64,000 bases of DNA from Zygnema cylindricum (taxonomy: Eukaryota > Streptophyta > Zygnematophyceae > Zygnematales > Zygnemataceae), in NCBI GenBank assembly GCA_037447655.1, contig JBBHKE010000907.1:1-64000 (forward strand), written 5' to 3'. The position numbers and the translations under genes were made by a program. Below the pieces are notes generated by a model, which had not been told where the DNA came from, ran no database searches, and was given only the letters and a program-made list of their open reading frames with translations. Of this stretch, positions 35,601 to 45,045 are shown one piece after another (the first letter of the stretch is position 1; every line of letters starts with the position of its first letter).

Positions 35601-36474
35601 GCAGCGGCACATACAATCACGCATCATATGGAGGTGAGTCACCGTTTTATATTTTATGTTTCAAGTTTATTTTATGCTTAACATTTTGCGCTTCGTTTAT
35701 TCCGTTTTTTGCTGTTTTGTGTTTTTTTTGCTGTGTTTATGTTTGTATTTTACCATTTGTGTTTTGTAAGGCACGATGGGACGAGGGCGAGGGCAAGGGT
35801 GAGGGGCAGGGGGAGGGAGAGGAAGACGGAAAGCGAGAAGGCAAGGGAGAGGGAGCGGGAGAGGGAGAGGTAGAGGGAGAGATAGAGGTAGAGGGAGAGG
35901 TAGAGATTGACAGGGAGAGGGAAAAAGAAAGGGAGAGAGAGAGGGAGAGGAAGAGGGAGAGGGGAAAAAAGGGAGAGAAGAGGGAGGAGAGGAAGGAGAG
36001 GGAGAGATGGCAAGAGGGAGGAAAGAGGAAGAGAAAAGGAGAGGGAGAAAGGAGAAGAGGAGAGATAGAGAGGAGAGAAAGAGTCGAGAGCGAGGGAAAG
36101 AGGGTGAGAACAAAAGCTGCAAAAAGGGAGAGAGGGAGAGGGGGATTGAGGAAGAAAGGGAGACAGGGAGGGAGATAGGATGTGAGAGAGGGCGAGAGGG
36201 ATTGCGGAGGGAGGGAGCAAGAAAGAAAGTGAGATCTTAATCAATGTTTTTGCTAACTGAGTTCCTAATTTCTTAGACTTTGTTGTAAGCTGTTTTGCTT
36301 TCCACAGTCAGTCTTTTCCGTCATTGTTTTTGTCCTTTCGTCTTCTCTGTATTTTAATTGGGCACTAACTGTTATTATTTTTTAAAAATCTTAATATTTT
36401 TCTCAACATCTTGTCCTCTATTGGCATTATTACCCATTTTCACTTTTTTTCGACAGATGGAAAACACGGAATGA
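26055..36474 (+). CDS. Predicted PAS-domain protein gene, seven exons, about 423 aa
   Basis: The only likely host gene. Exons 26055-26610, 29555-29633, 32272-32467, 33572-33697, 34378-34509, 35469-35633 and (tentative) 36457-36474 all have AG/GT borders and join in phase (splits 1, 2, 0, 0, 0, 0) to give 423 codons plus a stop. Residues 1-185 are low-complexity (Asn/Gly/Lys/Glu) with a basic KRHKRKEK patch that could act as a nuclear signal. Residues 187-310 form a PAS domain: LALIVVDTAGCVIDWN, then AAQMFGISHEDA, WTGQISV and TDTPVSSDDGSLVGVVEV, the usual PAS/PAC landmarks. Residues 311-423 are probably helical (EGLNMQMEQVAK; AARKKFEEGK) and unrecognised. PAS domains sense ligands or mediate dimerisation; which applies here cannot be told. 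No kinase, LOV cysteine motif or DNA-binding domain is seen. The first and last exons are the least certain, and more exons may exist. Confidence 0.55.
26611..29554 (+). other. PAS gene intron 1, filled by CT/CA microsatellite and a GA tract
   Basis: Starts with (CT)n followed by (CA)n and CACT repeats at 26622-26700. AT-rich DNA follows to about 26920, then a polypurine block at about 26930-29375, made of the same GGGAGA-type units as the large upstream array. It ends in a T-rich stretch and CATTTCAACTCTAG at 29554. The open frames inside the GA block are compositional. Confidence 0.5.
26930..29375 (+). repeat. 2.4-kb polypurine tract inside intron 1
   Basis: The + strand is nearly all A and G. 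Degenerate GAGAGGGA, GGGGGAGG and GAAAGGGA words dominate, with a G-richer end (about 28990-29310). Same sense-strand purine bias as the 10.4-23.5 kb array and opposite to the adjoining CT tract. Confidence 0.9.
29555..29633 (+). CDS. PAS gene exon 2: first strands of the PAS domain
   Basis: Acceptor CAACTCTAG|GTTCTT, donor GATTG|GTATGT. In frame it reads (G)SCIQTGNGIDGLALIVVD-TAGCVID(W), the opening beta strands of a PAS domain, with the terminal Trp codon split 2/1 across the intron. A second AG (29567-29568) would give a shorter exon but would not keep the phase with exon 1. Confidence 0.65.
29640..30055. repeat. ATTATGATT-type AT-rich repeat in intron 2
   Basis: Degenerate GATTATGATTATGATTAT-like trinucleotide/hexanucleotide repeats on the + strand, later ATCATCATTATT-like. 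The Ile/Met/Asn-rich frames are compositional. Confidence 0.75.
30060..31345 (-). repeat. Five tandem units of a tRNA-derived SINE-like repeat in intron 2
   Basis: A unit of roughly 250-315 bp recurs five times in one orientation, with tRNA-like ends near 30106, 30392, 30645, 30960 and 31224. Read on the - strand, the clearest copy (about 30455-30385) has TGGCTCAGTGGTTAGCGC (pol III box A-like) and GGCTTGAACCC (box B-like) at tRNA spacing. The rest of each unit shares words such as CATGGCTTTG, GTTAAGATTCGTAGAATCTA, GGGTCAATGTGGGAGAATCG and ATGAAAATGAAAAG. The tRNA-like parts are diverged and lack a clean cloverleaf, so they are SINE heads rather than genes. Copies differ by many substitutions, so the array is old. 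Confidence 0.7.
31385..31830. repeat. TTATTG/ATTGTT trinucleotide-like array in intron 2
   Basis: Degenerate GTTATTGTTATTGCTATTG-like sequence on the + strand; Ile/Val/Leu-rich frames here are compositional. The remaining intron to 32271 is T-rich and shows no feature. Confidence 0.75.
32272..32467 (+). CDS. PAS gene exon 3: core of the PAS domain
   Basis: Acceptor GACTCGGGCAG|GAACG, donor GTCATG|GTAAGC (near consensus). The first base completes the Trp codon, then 65 codons read NVVAAQMFGISHEDAVSQNI…, an acidic loop GDEEERG, and NGRQWTGQISVCT. The WN-x2-AAQMFG motif and the WTGQ strand are typical of PAS domains, including those fused to plant Raf-like kinases. Confidence 0.75.
32690..33110. 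repeat. TTCAR pentamer-like array in intron 3
   Basis: About 400 bp of degenerate TTCAG/TTCAA/TTCAC units (for example CAGTTCAGTTCAGTTCACTT). AT-dinucleotide runs follow at 33195-33235. No gene function is suggested. Confidence 0.8.
33572..33697 (+). CDS. PAS gene exon 4: last strands of PAS and linker helix
   Basis: Acceptor TTTTTGGGACAG|GTCAC after a long pyrimidine tract, donor GCAAAG|GTGAAA. 42 codons in phase 0 read VTDTPVSSDDGSLVGVVEVM, then RGMTRKGEQIEGLNMQMEQVAK. The first part is the PAC-type hairpin (TDTP…DG..VGvv.v.RD.T), the second a probable amphipathic helix. Confidence 0.75.
33780..34080. repeat. (GTT)n/(GTC)n trinucleotide array in intron 4
   Basis: About 300 bp of GTTGTTGTT with GTC, GTG and ATT variants. 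It yields the poly-Val (+), poly-Cys (+), poly-Asn (-) and poly-Thr (-) frames, which are all artefacts. Confidence 0.9.
34378..34509 (+). CDS. PAS gene exon 5: helical region
   Basis: Acceptor after T-run, TTTTAG|GATTTT; donor CTTACTA|GTGAGA. 44 codons in phase 0: DFYSVCKIFLPTKAKIIAEV, VDSLRAARKKFEEGK and ILQINEHLL. The pattern of charged and hydrophobic residues suggests helices. I do not recognise a family. The phase and open frame support it as part of the same gene. Confidence 0.6.
34900..35455 (+). repeat. CT-rich tract at the end of intron 5
   Basis: CCTCCCTTCCTTCC-type degenerate polypyrimidine DNA. It could provide an unusually long polypyrimidine tract for exon 6. The Ser/Pro/Phe frames are compositional. 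Confidence 0.85.
35469..35633 (+). CDS. PAS gene exon 6: unrecognised conserved-looking segment
   Basis: Acceptor AAAAATAG|TCGCC, donor ATGGAG|GTGAGT (strong consensus). 55 codons in phase 0: SPSDALVAAIHGGIRFRKM, APENHPMVQHLFMSYARHLS and LSRLNAAAHTITHHME. Ordinary composition between two simple-sequence tracts marks it as a genuine exon. No family is recognised. Confidence 0.6.
35770..36235 (+). repeat. GA-rich tract in intron 6
   Basis: Polypurine GGGAGAGG-type sequence, the third such block in the sense strand of this locus. Arg/Glu/Gly and Ser/Leu/Pro frames here are artefacts. Confidence 0.9.
36457..36474 (+). CDS. Tentative terminal exon of the PAS gene
   Basis: After CACTTTTTTTCGACAG at 36456 the phase-0 frame reads MENTE followed by TGA. 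The acceptor is good, but so short a terminal coding exon is weak evidence, and the next frame stays open to 36602. No AATAAA is seen in the following 300 bp. Confidence 0.3.
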   Translation: MENTE

Positions 36475-36479
36475 AAAAA

Positions 36480-37440
36480 AGAAAACAATGTGAGGAATCT
36501 GAGGTTAATGGTACTTATTTCGAAAAAGAAAAAGCAAATTGCATGTTGTCGCTCCTCAAGCGCCCAAAAAGACATGTTTTACTGTTATTCTATTCAATTT
36601 GATTTTCTTAGTGTTAAATGACGTTCGTCCATTTACCCGCATATTTGTGGTACTTTTCACCTTGTTTCACTCATTAGATGACATACTATTTAAATCCGTT
36701 CTCCTTTCCAACATTGAACAGTCATTAAATGGATTTAGACCAACAGTGTAACACCAACAATCCGTGTTAAAATTTTACGGCCAGTACATAATTTTGCGAC
36801 TCTTAGTGATTTATTGTGACTTACTTCGGAGTGGTGTGGTGTGACTTTGACTAGCGTCCTTAAGAGCGTCCTTTGACCCTTTCTAGTTTTGTGAATAATT
36901 ATTGATTTTAAGTTATAACAAATGAAACAACACCGAGGCTAGTTCAAATGTGCCAAAACTTACGCAAGAAGTGTTACATTTATATGAATCGTGCATTATC
37001 ATGTGAACAAGTACTTTGTTACCTTTGAACACGACTTTAGGTTTTTCAATGTCTCTTTGATTCATTTTTCTTTCATTACATCTGAGTTCAAGTTATTGAT
37101 GTCCCCTTTGGATATATTGATCACATGAATTACAATGATGTTAAAATTTTGTCATTTCATGTTGGGTACAATTGTGCAATCGGGCGTCGCGCCATCTGTT
37201 GCTTTTATGAACCTGCAGATTTGGATCGGGTTCATTGTTATTGTTGCTGTTTTAGTTTACGTTTAGTTGTAATATTTTTTTACGGCTATTTAGCTTTCAG
37301 TTCATTATTTTACTTTAGTGATGCTTTCTTTGCGTTGCTTGATAGGCGTGCATTGCGCGTTCAATTTACGGTAGGTAGTGTTATTAGTAGTGTAGAATTT
37401 GGTGAAGTGTTTGAGAGAGAAAGAGATCATAACTTAATCT
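36480..37440. other. AT-rich stretch between the PAS gene and copia 1
   Basis: Could contain the 3' untranslated region of the PAS gene and, from about 36780, the 5' LTR of the copia element at 37440. No LTR partner could be matched inside the window. The 106-codon frame at 37125-37445 is not recognised. Confidence 0.4.
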
Positions 37441-37610
37441 TTTAAAGAAAACTTTCATGTGGAACATTGGCTTCTACTGGAGTGCTCTCTCGTGTATGTT
37501 TTATTGCATCAGCTTGCTATTTTTGCGCATTTATTATTGTGTCGATCCATCAAGTGGTATTGAAGTCTTATGTGCTCCGTCGAGTGCTTAAAGAGTGGCG
37601 TGTCATGCCA

Positions 37611-37909
37611 CAATGGGAGAGAAAAAGAAGAAACCAGTTTGGAAACCCTCTTCTTCGGTTACTACTCCACCTGATCCGGATCCGCCAGATCGGTCAGATT
37701 CGTCACCAGATCTGGAGGCTAGTGCTACCAGTTTTACCTTTGGAAGGGAGGCCATCAAGGCGTCACCCGATCCGTTTGGAAAAAAAAAGGGAAAAAGGAA
37801 GGTGGTGGCATTTTGGAAGACCATCTCCAAACGCTTTTTGATGGCCTTTTTTGCTATGTTGACCAACAAATTTCGGAGTCAAACGCAAGGGAATACCTCA
37901 GTTTTTTGA
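37611..37909 (+). pseudogene. Copia 1 gag, N-terminal open part
   Basis: About 100 codons open, Lys/Pro/Ser-rich (MGEKKKKPVWKP…PPDPDPPDRSDSSPDLEAS), then a Phe/Trp/Lys segment. The frame is lost at 37909 and continues shifted (FEDLNPDPSDADPE, then DDNSNFDEWSDSKEQAEQML) into the FNGTNY Gag motif. The Pro/Asp-rich head is unlike the MSTSTT heads of the copia copies at 49-57 kb, so this is another family. Confidence 0.5.
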
Positions 37910-38194
37910 AGATTTGAATCCGGATCCAAGCGATGCAGATCCGGAATGAGGAGTGGAAGATGAGGAGGGAAGAAAGGAGAGAATTCGGAAGGGGAAATTC
38001 GTAGTTGATGACAATTCCAATTTCGATGAATGGAGTGATAGCAAAGAGCAAGCCGAACAAATGCTCGAAAATATTTTACTCTTTAATGGAACAAATTACT
38101 AAGTGTGGAAGGAATACATTATTGGTGCTTCATCGCCGATGGAAGGTGGTCAACGGAGAGGAGGAGATTCTGATATCGGATCGGAGTGTTAGAT

Positions 38195-38325
38195 TTTTGC
38201 GAAATCCGGGATTTGGCATGCCCCATACTAGGGATAACAGAGCCGGCCAGGTTCAAACCTGGGACCTTTAACTTACAGTTGCGAACGCACTACCACTGTG
38301 CCACCAACTCGTTGTAGAGCCTGGC
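38195..38325 (-). repeat. tRNA-derived SINE-like insertion in copia 1 gag
   Basis: On the - strand GAGTTGGTGGCACAGTGGTA (box A-like, about 38313-38294), then AGGTTTGAACCTGGC (box B-like, about 38262-38248), at tRNA spacing. The family resembles the tandem units in PAS intron 2. It interrupts gag between the FNGTNY and IDAIMRC motifs. Ends and target duplication are not clear. Confidence 0.55.
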
Positions 38326-38899
38326 GGGTCCGTACCAATTTATTACGAGCGGTTTTGAGTATGGATGTTCCATATTCTACCCCGTATTGAATCGACTTCA
38401 CGTGCCAATTCAACATGGAGGATTGATGCTATCATGCGCTGCATTAGTCCATGACCATTTTCTAGTTCACAATTAGCGCACGAGTGCTATAAAGCACTTG
38501 AAAATAAGTTTGAAAAAGGGGATATCAAATCGAGGTCAAAACGTTTATTCGAATTCCACTAAATTCAAAATTAAACGGAATGAATCCATTAGTCGAGCTT
38601 CAAAGAGAGCTTCAAAGAGATAGTACATCACTGTGGAGCAACTATTGAATGCCGGAAGGATTCTTGAGGAAAATGATAAAGCAAATACTTTTATCAACGA
38701 ATTGCCGGATAAATTGATCCATTTCAAAGCGATTCTTTTATCAAAGGATCAACTTTTCTACAAGCTAGTGGTAAGAAACCTAAAATATACGAAGGGTAAT
38801 TGATCTAGTTCTTCACGAGAGACTCCATCTGCCGGTACATTAAATTCCACGACTACCAAAACCGTGGATCGGAATATTCTCCGTAGAAAAAGTGGAAGA

Positions 38900-39480
38900 A
38901 GTGGAAGTGAAAGAAGAGAAGGGGGTAGAAAACAAGATTGTTAGAATTGCATATATGGGATTTTAATGCCTATGTTTAAATGTTGGTTCTTTTTTAGTGT
39001 GAGTCGGTTTTCTCGCTCGTCACGTCGCACATTTATTTCGTTTCGTTTCAGTACTACTTTTAGTTTTGTTTGTACTTTCTAAGTGTAAAGTGTAAACGGT
39101 TTGGTTAATTTTGTTTGAGTTTTCGTACAGGGCTTCGTTACGTTTTACCTATAGTACTTCTAGATGTTTCATTTCGAGTAGTTCCAGTTGGCGTTGTACC
39201 ATAATTTGCGTCTAAGTGCAGGTGACGCTACTACAATAAGATGTCAAAATGCAACCTGGCAACCAAGTTAAAACGTCAGCTAGTGAGGTAATTGGAATTA
39301 ATCAAGGATAAATTATTGAGGAACAAATGTAGAATCAATGTATGACTATTAATGTGAGTTTCCTTTTCTAAGGTTATGTATTGTCTCTATCTTATGTTCA
39401 TGAGAAATCAATGTATGTAATTTGAGCTTGTTATGATTTGAGTTCAAATTCACTTTCTCATTGTGAAATTTGTGAATTTT
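38900..39480. other. Unassigned interior of copia 1
   Basis: Between the gag remnant and the integrase remnant; T-rich and without recognisable zinc knuckle or protease. It may contain a further insertion. Confidence 0.35.
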
Positions 39481-40991
39481 GAGTGCATTCCGAACCTCTT
39501 GTCCAACCGACCTACCAATATCTCAACATGGTAGCTTACTTTCACTGCCTCAAGCTCGACATATGTCAGCAAGCTTGAGGCATATGTCGGCATCTCGCCT
39601 GCACAAGGAGTAGTGCCATCGCGTCAAGAGAGAAAATTAACGGATGTGAGGGATTTAATAAAGGGAGACTCATTCGAAAGCCCCATCAGGCAAAGAATCC
39701 GATGCATCACAACATCCGCTCGACCTAGCTCATGTCGATTTATGTGGTGATGTTAAGTCGGAGAATATTGGGGTTAATCGCTATATTATGGATCTCGTTG
39801 ACGATTTCAAGCGATTTGCTTGGGTGATGTTACTAAGAAAAAATACAAAGATTTTGAAAGGTTCCAAGAATGTCTTGTTGTGGCCGAAAGACATGGGAAA
39901 TAAAACTTAAATCGATTAGATAAGACAATGGTGAAGAACGCACGGTCTTTGAAGAATATTGTAAGCAATAGGGTATTCGGCATAAATTTACCGCTCCATT
40001 CTCACTCTAATCAAACGAAATTATGGAATAAAAAAACGGTCCCGTTTAAAAATGGTGTGCTCCATGATCCATGGATCCGGTCGAAACAATAATTTTTGGA
40101 GTGATTTCATTTTAACCGCAAATTACGTGTGTAATCCGCGACTTTCAAAGAAAGAGCATTGGGAGAAGTAGTGAAATACAAAAGTGCGCCTTGTATGAAA
40201 AGGCTTTCAACAAAGGGAATGAATTGCATATAACAAAACTTATGCACCAATAGTAGAATTTGATTCGCAATGATTATTGCAATTGTTGTTGTTGGTAAAA
40301 AACAAGGCTATAACATAGATGTTGAAATTGTTCAGAAAATTTAGAGGAGAAGTGTACTTCAAGGTAGATGAAGGTATTATTTCGCCGGAAGGACAAAATT
40401 GGCGCCTACGGACTGGAGCAATTAAGCAAACGTTCTAAATGTGGTGCTTTAGACATTCACAAATATTAGGCAGGGTAAATTTTTTACATGTTAAATCTGA
40501 TTTTAAAGTTTACGTTGAAAGTGGAGGTGACGAACATGTGCATTTCTATATCTACGTGGATGCTAATCCTATAATTTCGCACAACTTCGTGAAGATTGAT
40601 CAAGTGAAGGCATTTTTACTCCTTTAATTTAAAGGTTACTGGTCACTGTAACGCTTAACATATTGTTGTTGTCGAGGTTAGTCGTTATGCTAATGGTGAT
40701 ATTAGATTGTAGCATGGGCAATATTGTAGGTAAGTAATGCATAGGATTTCTATATTGGACTCAAGTCGATATGTACATAGTTTGATTCTAAGGCGCAACA
40801 TCAAAAATATGAAGAAGAGGAGACTATTAATATTTCCTCTCGAAAAATAATTAGCAGTGTGATGTATTTAAGTGTCAGATCACGGTGGGACATATCGAGT
40901 GTAACCACTATGAGCTGATATTGTCAAGCACAAGAAGTGAAACTCTGTGGACTTCATAGTCCTACAGAATTAACAGCTCAAAGAAAGCATC

Positions 40992-41848
40992 GTATGAGCT
41001 GCCTGACCCACTATAATTCATCAAGGATTCTTTGCCACCGAGCCCTGACCCACTATAATTCATCAATAATTATCTGCCACCGAGGCAAGTAAAAACTCTA
41101 ACTAGCCTCACCCCTTTGAGGATAAGACTCCCCTGAGTCGAACGAAAGAAGAATCACCAAATTTGCTCCTCTGAGCAGTGAGTTATGGCTGTTCAAGACA
41201 ACTGATATATACAGATGGCCTTTGGGAGAGAGGGCTTCAAAACTATCATAAAAAGGCTAAGTCTTAGACTAACCTACTTAGAAAGCCTATCTACTAAACC
41301 CTCCGCTAATAGGAGGACTGTAAAGTACTGTACATAAAATTCTTCCCGCCACATAATTTGTACGGCGGATGTACGACAGTTGTACGACACCACTAAAGAG
41401 GTGGTACCATCTATGTCCAACGCCATAGTTTTGTCTCCTCCTTATGCGTTCAATGAGGTGTTGCCACATGTCATTTTGTGGATTCTGGGGTGTAAGCCGG
41501 CAAGAGAACCATTCTGGTCTTTCAGCACTCACGCCAGCCGTTCAATGAAATTGCATCTTTTTTTGGCGCCCGTTTGATTACGCGGTGCGCCGCATTTTTT
41601 CGTCTTGTGCGCCAGTTTCGTTTCATTCTGTTAAATGGTATAATTAGCGTTGTACATGTTTAATAATGTATCGAATCCTACACTCGTAACGATTCTTTCT
41701 ACGACTTGGCGGATAAGGCAGACAATTACTCTGTACTTTGTAGGACTTGGGATTAAATCCTAGTCAGGTCACCCTTTTTGGTGTGATCCATTCTATCTCC
41801 CTCTCCCTCTCCCTTAGCTCAGGCTACAATGTACAACCATGGCTTCCT
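40992..41848 (-). repeat. Direct repeat A, left copy (LTR-derived)
   Basis: About 857 bp nearly identical to 47300-48159, same orientation, with few substitutions and short indels. Shared words: GTATGAGCTGCCTGACCCAC at the left edge, an internal duplication of GACCCACTATAATTCATCAA, GTACGACAGTTGTACGACACC and CCATGGCTTCCT at the right edge. In the right copy it is continuous with an LTR start (48237), so this is an LTR missing about 80 bp. It lies on the far side of copia 2, so the two may be the LTR pair of that or a nested element. Confidence 0.75.
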
Positions 41849-41898
41849 TTTGTTGAAATTTATGTATTTTCTAGGTTTGTATTGGAAAAATAAATAGT

Positions 41899-42950
41899 GT
41901 TGGAAAAAGGTAATTAATAGTTCACTTCTATATTTTAGTTAGAATTTAAAGAGAGAGAAAGAGAGGAACAAAGGCTGGCCATGGCTGCTGTGTCATTTAG
42001 AAGGAGGCAAAATGAATTAGAGAAGGTATTTTACTAGTTTTAGCAAAATAATGCTTCTAGCCGGATTTGAACCGAGGCCTGCAGACTTCAAAGCATACCT
42101 ACGCCTTATACATTAAGGCACTGACGAAACGATACAATGATATTTTTCACGCATATATATCTATTGATATTAAGGACTGATTCGCAGCAGACTAACGAAA
42201 ACGTGCATTTATCAATTCATGCATGGAAGCGAATGTAAGCCGTATAAATACAACTGATTCGATGGCCACCATTACAGCCGCCACCCACAATAAGATTTCG
42301 GTAGCCTTTGGGGATAGCCTCACGCGGTGCCACGTGGCGCCCTATTATTTGATATCGGAAAAGATGGGAGGAGGAACCATGGCTCCCGATTTGGCAAATG
42401 TCACCTTGTAGACCATGTCGTACAATGGCAGTACAATAAGTACATCGCCCATCATACCTTCTTGTACTATATAGTGTTCCTATTGGACTAGGGTTTAGTA
42501 GTAGGTAGTCGCGAGTAGGCAGACCAAGACTTAGTGCTATTTAGGTACCTCTCTCTAAGAGAGCTTGTAACTATAAAGGTCATCTTTGACCAGCCATAAC
42601 TTAATGCTCGGGTGAGCAAATTCAATGATTCTTTTTGCTGCAGACTCACGCGAGTCCAAGCTACAGAGGGGTGTAGTGGGTTAGAGTCTTTGCGTGTCAA
42701 GGTGGCACTAATTCAGTGGGAAAGTCAAAGTGGGGAATATTGTCCAAAACACATATTCAAGCTTTGCATTCTGTGGTGGAACAGAGCACACACAAGGTCT
42801 TCTCTTCACAGGGGTGAAGGTGTATTAGGGTTCTGATTGTTAACGGATCATTCATTTGGGTTTATATCAACTTAGAGTCGGCACTATCTAGATTAGCTTC
42901 TTTTGGATCTGCGAATTCTGTGGGCAATGGAGCCCATAGAATTTCACCTA
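41899..42950 (+). repeat. Copia-type LTR, + orientation
   Basis: Starts TGTTGGAAAAAGGTAATTAA and is related over its first 350 bp to 42951-43284 and (inverted) 43414-43285. It includes a tRNA-like segment on the - strand (TGCCTTAATGTATAAGGCG … CGGTTCAAATCC, about 42113-42063). A TATATAG near 42470 and short palindrome CTCTCTCTAAGAGAG lie in the rest. No coding region is attached in this orientation. Confidence 0.5.
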
Positions 42951-43414
42951 ATCTTGAAAAGAGGTAATTAATAGTTCACCTCTCTATTTTAGTTTTACTT
43001 TAAAGAATGAGAGTGAGGATCAAAGGCACGCCATGGCTGCCGCCATATTTAGAAAGTGGCAGATTTTGAAGTAGAGGATATTTTACTAAAATGTTGCCTA
43101 AGTCTAGATTTGAACTTGGGTCTGTGGACCTCTATATAGTCGTACGTCTTAACCACTAAGGCGTTATCGAAACGATACACGTGACGGGTTTCAAAGATAT
43201 ATAAACATTAACGCAACAATTAATTAACATCAGACTAACCAAAAAGAGTAATTTATGCATGTACGCGACTCTAAACCTTGTAAAATATGCTCTACTTCAA
43301 AATCTGCCACTTTCTAAATATGGCGGCAGCCATGGCGTGCCTTTGATCCTCACTCTCTTTCTTTAAAGTAAAACTTAAATAGAGAAGTGAACTATTAATT
43401 ATCTCTTTTCAACA
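42951..43414. repeat. Inverted LTR ends (hairpin) at the 3' end of copia 2
   Basis: 42958-43090 (+ orientation) and 43405-43285 (- orientation) are near-exact reverse complements containing AATTAATAGTTCACYTCTCT, CCATGGCTGCCGCCATATTT and CAGATTTTGAAGTAGAG. The right arm is the start of copia 2's 3' LTR (TGTTGAAAAG at 43414-43405, directly after the polypurine tract GGAATTAAGAGGAG). The left arm is the same LTR in the opposite orientation, so two elements or an inversion meet here. Confidence 0.7.
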
Positions 43415-43427
43415 CTCCTCTTAATTC

Positions 43428-44105
43428 CTAGTCACTTTTTAATTTTAATCCACACTTTTCTCTGCAATAAATCAACTTAGAGAAAGGCATTGGTTTTGTC
43501 ATCGTGTCTGCAATCATTTTTTTATCAGTTTTATGGACCATTTTAATAATTTTATTTTCAACCTTCTCTTTGACAAAGCTTAGTCTAATATCCATATGCT
43601 TAGCTTTAAAGTGATGTTTCGGATTAGCTGCAATAGAGATAGCAGCTTGATTATCACAAAAAACATTTTGAGTTCCACACATCATGAACCCAAGTTTTTC
43701 AAGAAGAGATTTAACCCACATTAATTCTTTGGTGGCAACACAAGAAGCCATGTATTCAGCCTCCATAGTGGACTGAGGAACTACTTTTTGTTGCTTGCTA
43801 CTCCAACAACATGCACCGGATCCTATTTGCAACACATATCCAGTCGTACACCGCCTTAAAGGCACATCTCTATAACAGGCATCACTCGAGGTGATGATGT
43901 CAGTGTGCTCCCCTCCCAAATGCAACCACAATTCCCTTATCCCCACCAGATACCTCATCACCCTTTTAGCTGCCTCCCAGTCTCTATTTCTTGGTTCATT
44001 TAGACTTCTACTAAGGACACCTACAGCTGCAGCTATATCTCGACAGGTACAATTCATAAAATAAATTAAACTGCCTACAATCTGTCGATAAGGGATATTT
44101 TCCAT
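43428..44105 (-). pseudogene. Copia 2 RNase H and C-terminus
   Basis: 225 codons open: RQIVGSLIYFMNCTCRDIAA, SSDACYRD, EAEYMASCVATKELMWVKSL, FCDNQAAISIA and ADTMTKPMP. Overlaps RT by about 30 bp in another frame, marking a one-base slip. Catalytic carboxylates D..E..D are retained. Confidence 0.85.
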
Positions 44106-44998
44106 AAATTTTCTTCTATCTCATCCATCTCATCATTAATGATCAATATTCCTCTCTCTTCACTCTTCTCACACACTTTGTTCAAATCCATAGGAGTAAT
44201 ACATCCGTTTGCTTTTTCCATTTGAAATTTTTCTAGCATATTACGGATTGCTTCTTTTTGAGTGAGTCTTATAATTTCATTCCCTCTATCTCTCTCCATC
44301 TGAATTCCCAAAATATACTTTGCTTTGCCAAGATCTTTCATATCAAAATTGCTTCTAAGATCCCGTTTTAGTTTGTTAATTTTATCTAAAGACTTACTTA
44401 AGACCAACAAATCATCCATATAAATAACAATAAATATCACTCCATTCTCATCCTCAAATAAATTTATAGAGTGATCTGAACTAATTATGATATACCCCAA
44501 ACCGGTCAGAAATTCGTCTAGCTTTATATTTTGTTGTCGCGGGGCTTGCTTAAGCCTATAGAGTGATTTTATCAATTTACAAACCTTGCTTTCTTCCCTT
44601 CTTTCCACGAATCCTTCTGGTTGCCTCATGTAAATTTCTTCTTCCAACTCTCTGTGCAAAAATGCCGTTTTAATATCCATCTAGTGTATTTCCATATCCT
44701 CGCTGCAACTATACTTTAAAGGATTCTAACAGAAGGAAATTTGACTACAGGTGCAAAGGTTTCTTCGTAGTCTATCCCCTCTTTCTGAGTATAACCTTTT
44801 GCAACTAACCTAGCTTTGTACCTTTCAATGGTATTATTGGGGTTTTATTTAAGTTTAAAAACCCACTTACATCCGATCGGTTTTCGGCCCGGTAGACAAT
44901 CTACCAACTCCCATGTATTGGCTTCCATGATAGAGGCCATTTCTTTATTTATAGTTGTGATCCACCGGCTACTTTTCTGGGGTGTTTATGGCCTCTAA
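44075..44998 (-). pseudogene. Copia 2 reverse transcriptase
   Basis: The 44680-44075 frame (201 codons) has MDIKTAFLHRELEEEIYMRQ, PEGF, SLYRLKQAPRQ and the catalytic YMDD (FIVIYMDDLLVLSK). Upstream RT blocks ([13 protein letters not shown]) lie in other frames at 44690-44880. It ends at a frame shift into RNase H. Confidence 0.85.
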
Positions 44999-45045
44999 GT
45001 ATGTCTGAGGTTCATTCGGGTGAGACATCTTTGTGATTTGGTTAT

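Larger units (their letters stand above)
37440..40880 (+). mobile_element. Degenerate Ty1/copia element 1 (+ strand)
   Basis: Order gag, (protease lost), integrase, reverse transcriptase on the + strand, all broken. CATCAAGTGGTATTGAAG (about 37548-37565) resembles a copia primer-binding site (complement of initiator tRNA-Met, TGGTATCAGAG). Gag: MGEKKKKPVWKP at 37611, later LLFNGTNY-stop-VWKEYIIGAS (38076-38134), the 'f.G.NY..W' motif, then IDAIMRCISP and ALENKFEKGD. Integrase: HVDLCGD…YIMDLVDDFKRFAW (about 39734-39824). RT: DVKTAF and YVDD regions are only weakly visible (YVDAN near 40551). Many stops, a SINE-like insertion in gag, and no 3' LTR identified: a dead copy. Confidence 0.7.

Noticed and set aside
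29555-35633. Phytochrome, LOV photoreceptor or Raf-like PAS kinase
   Set aside because: Only one PAS domain is visible; the LOV cysteine motif, GAF/PHY domains and kinase motifs are absent from the exons found.
37125-37445. 106-codon frame as a host gene
   Set aside because: Lies in probable LTR/leader DNA directly before the copia 1 primer-binding-like site and has no recognisable domain.
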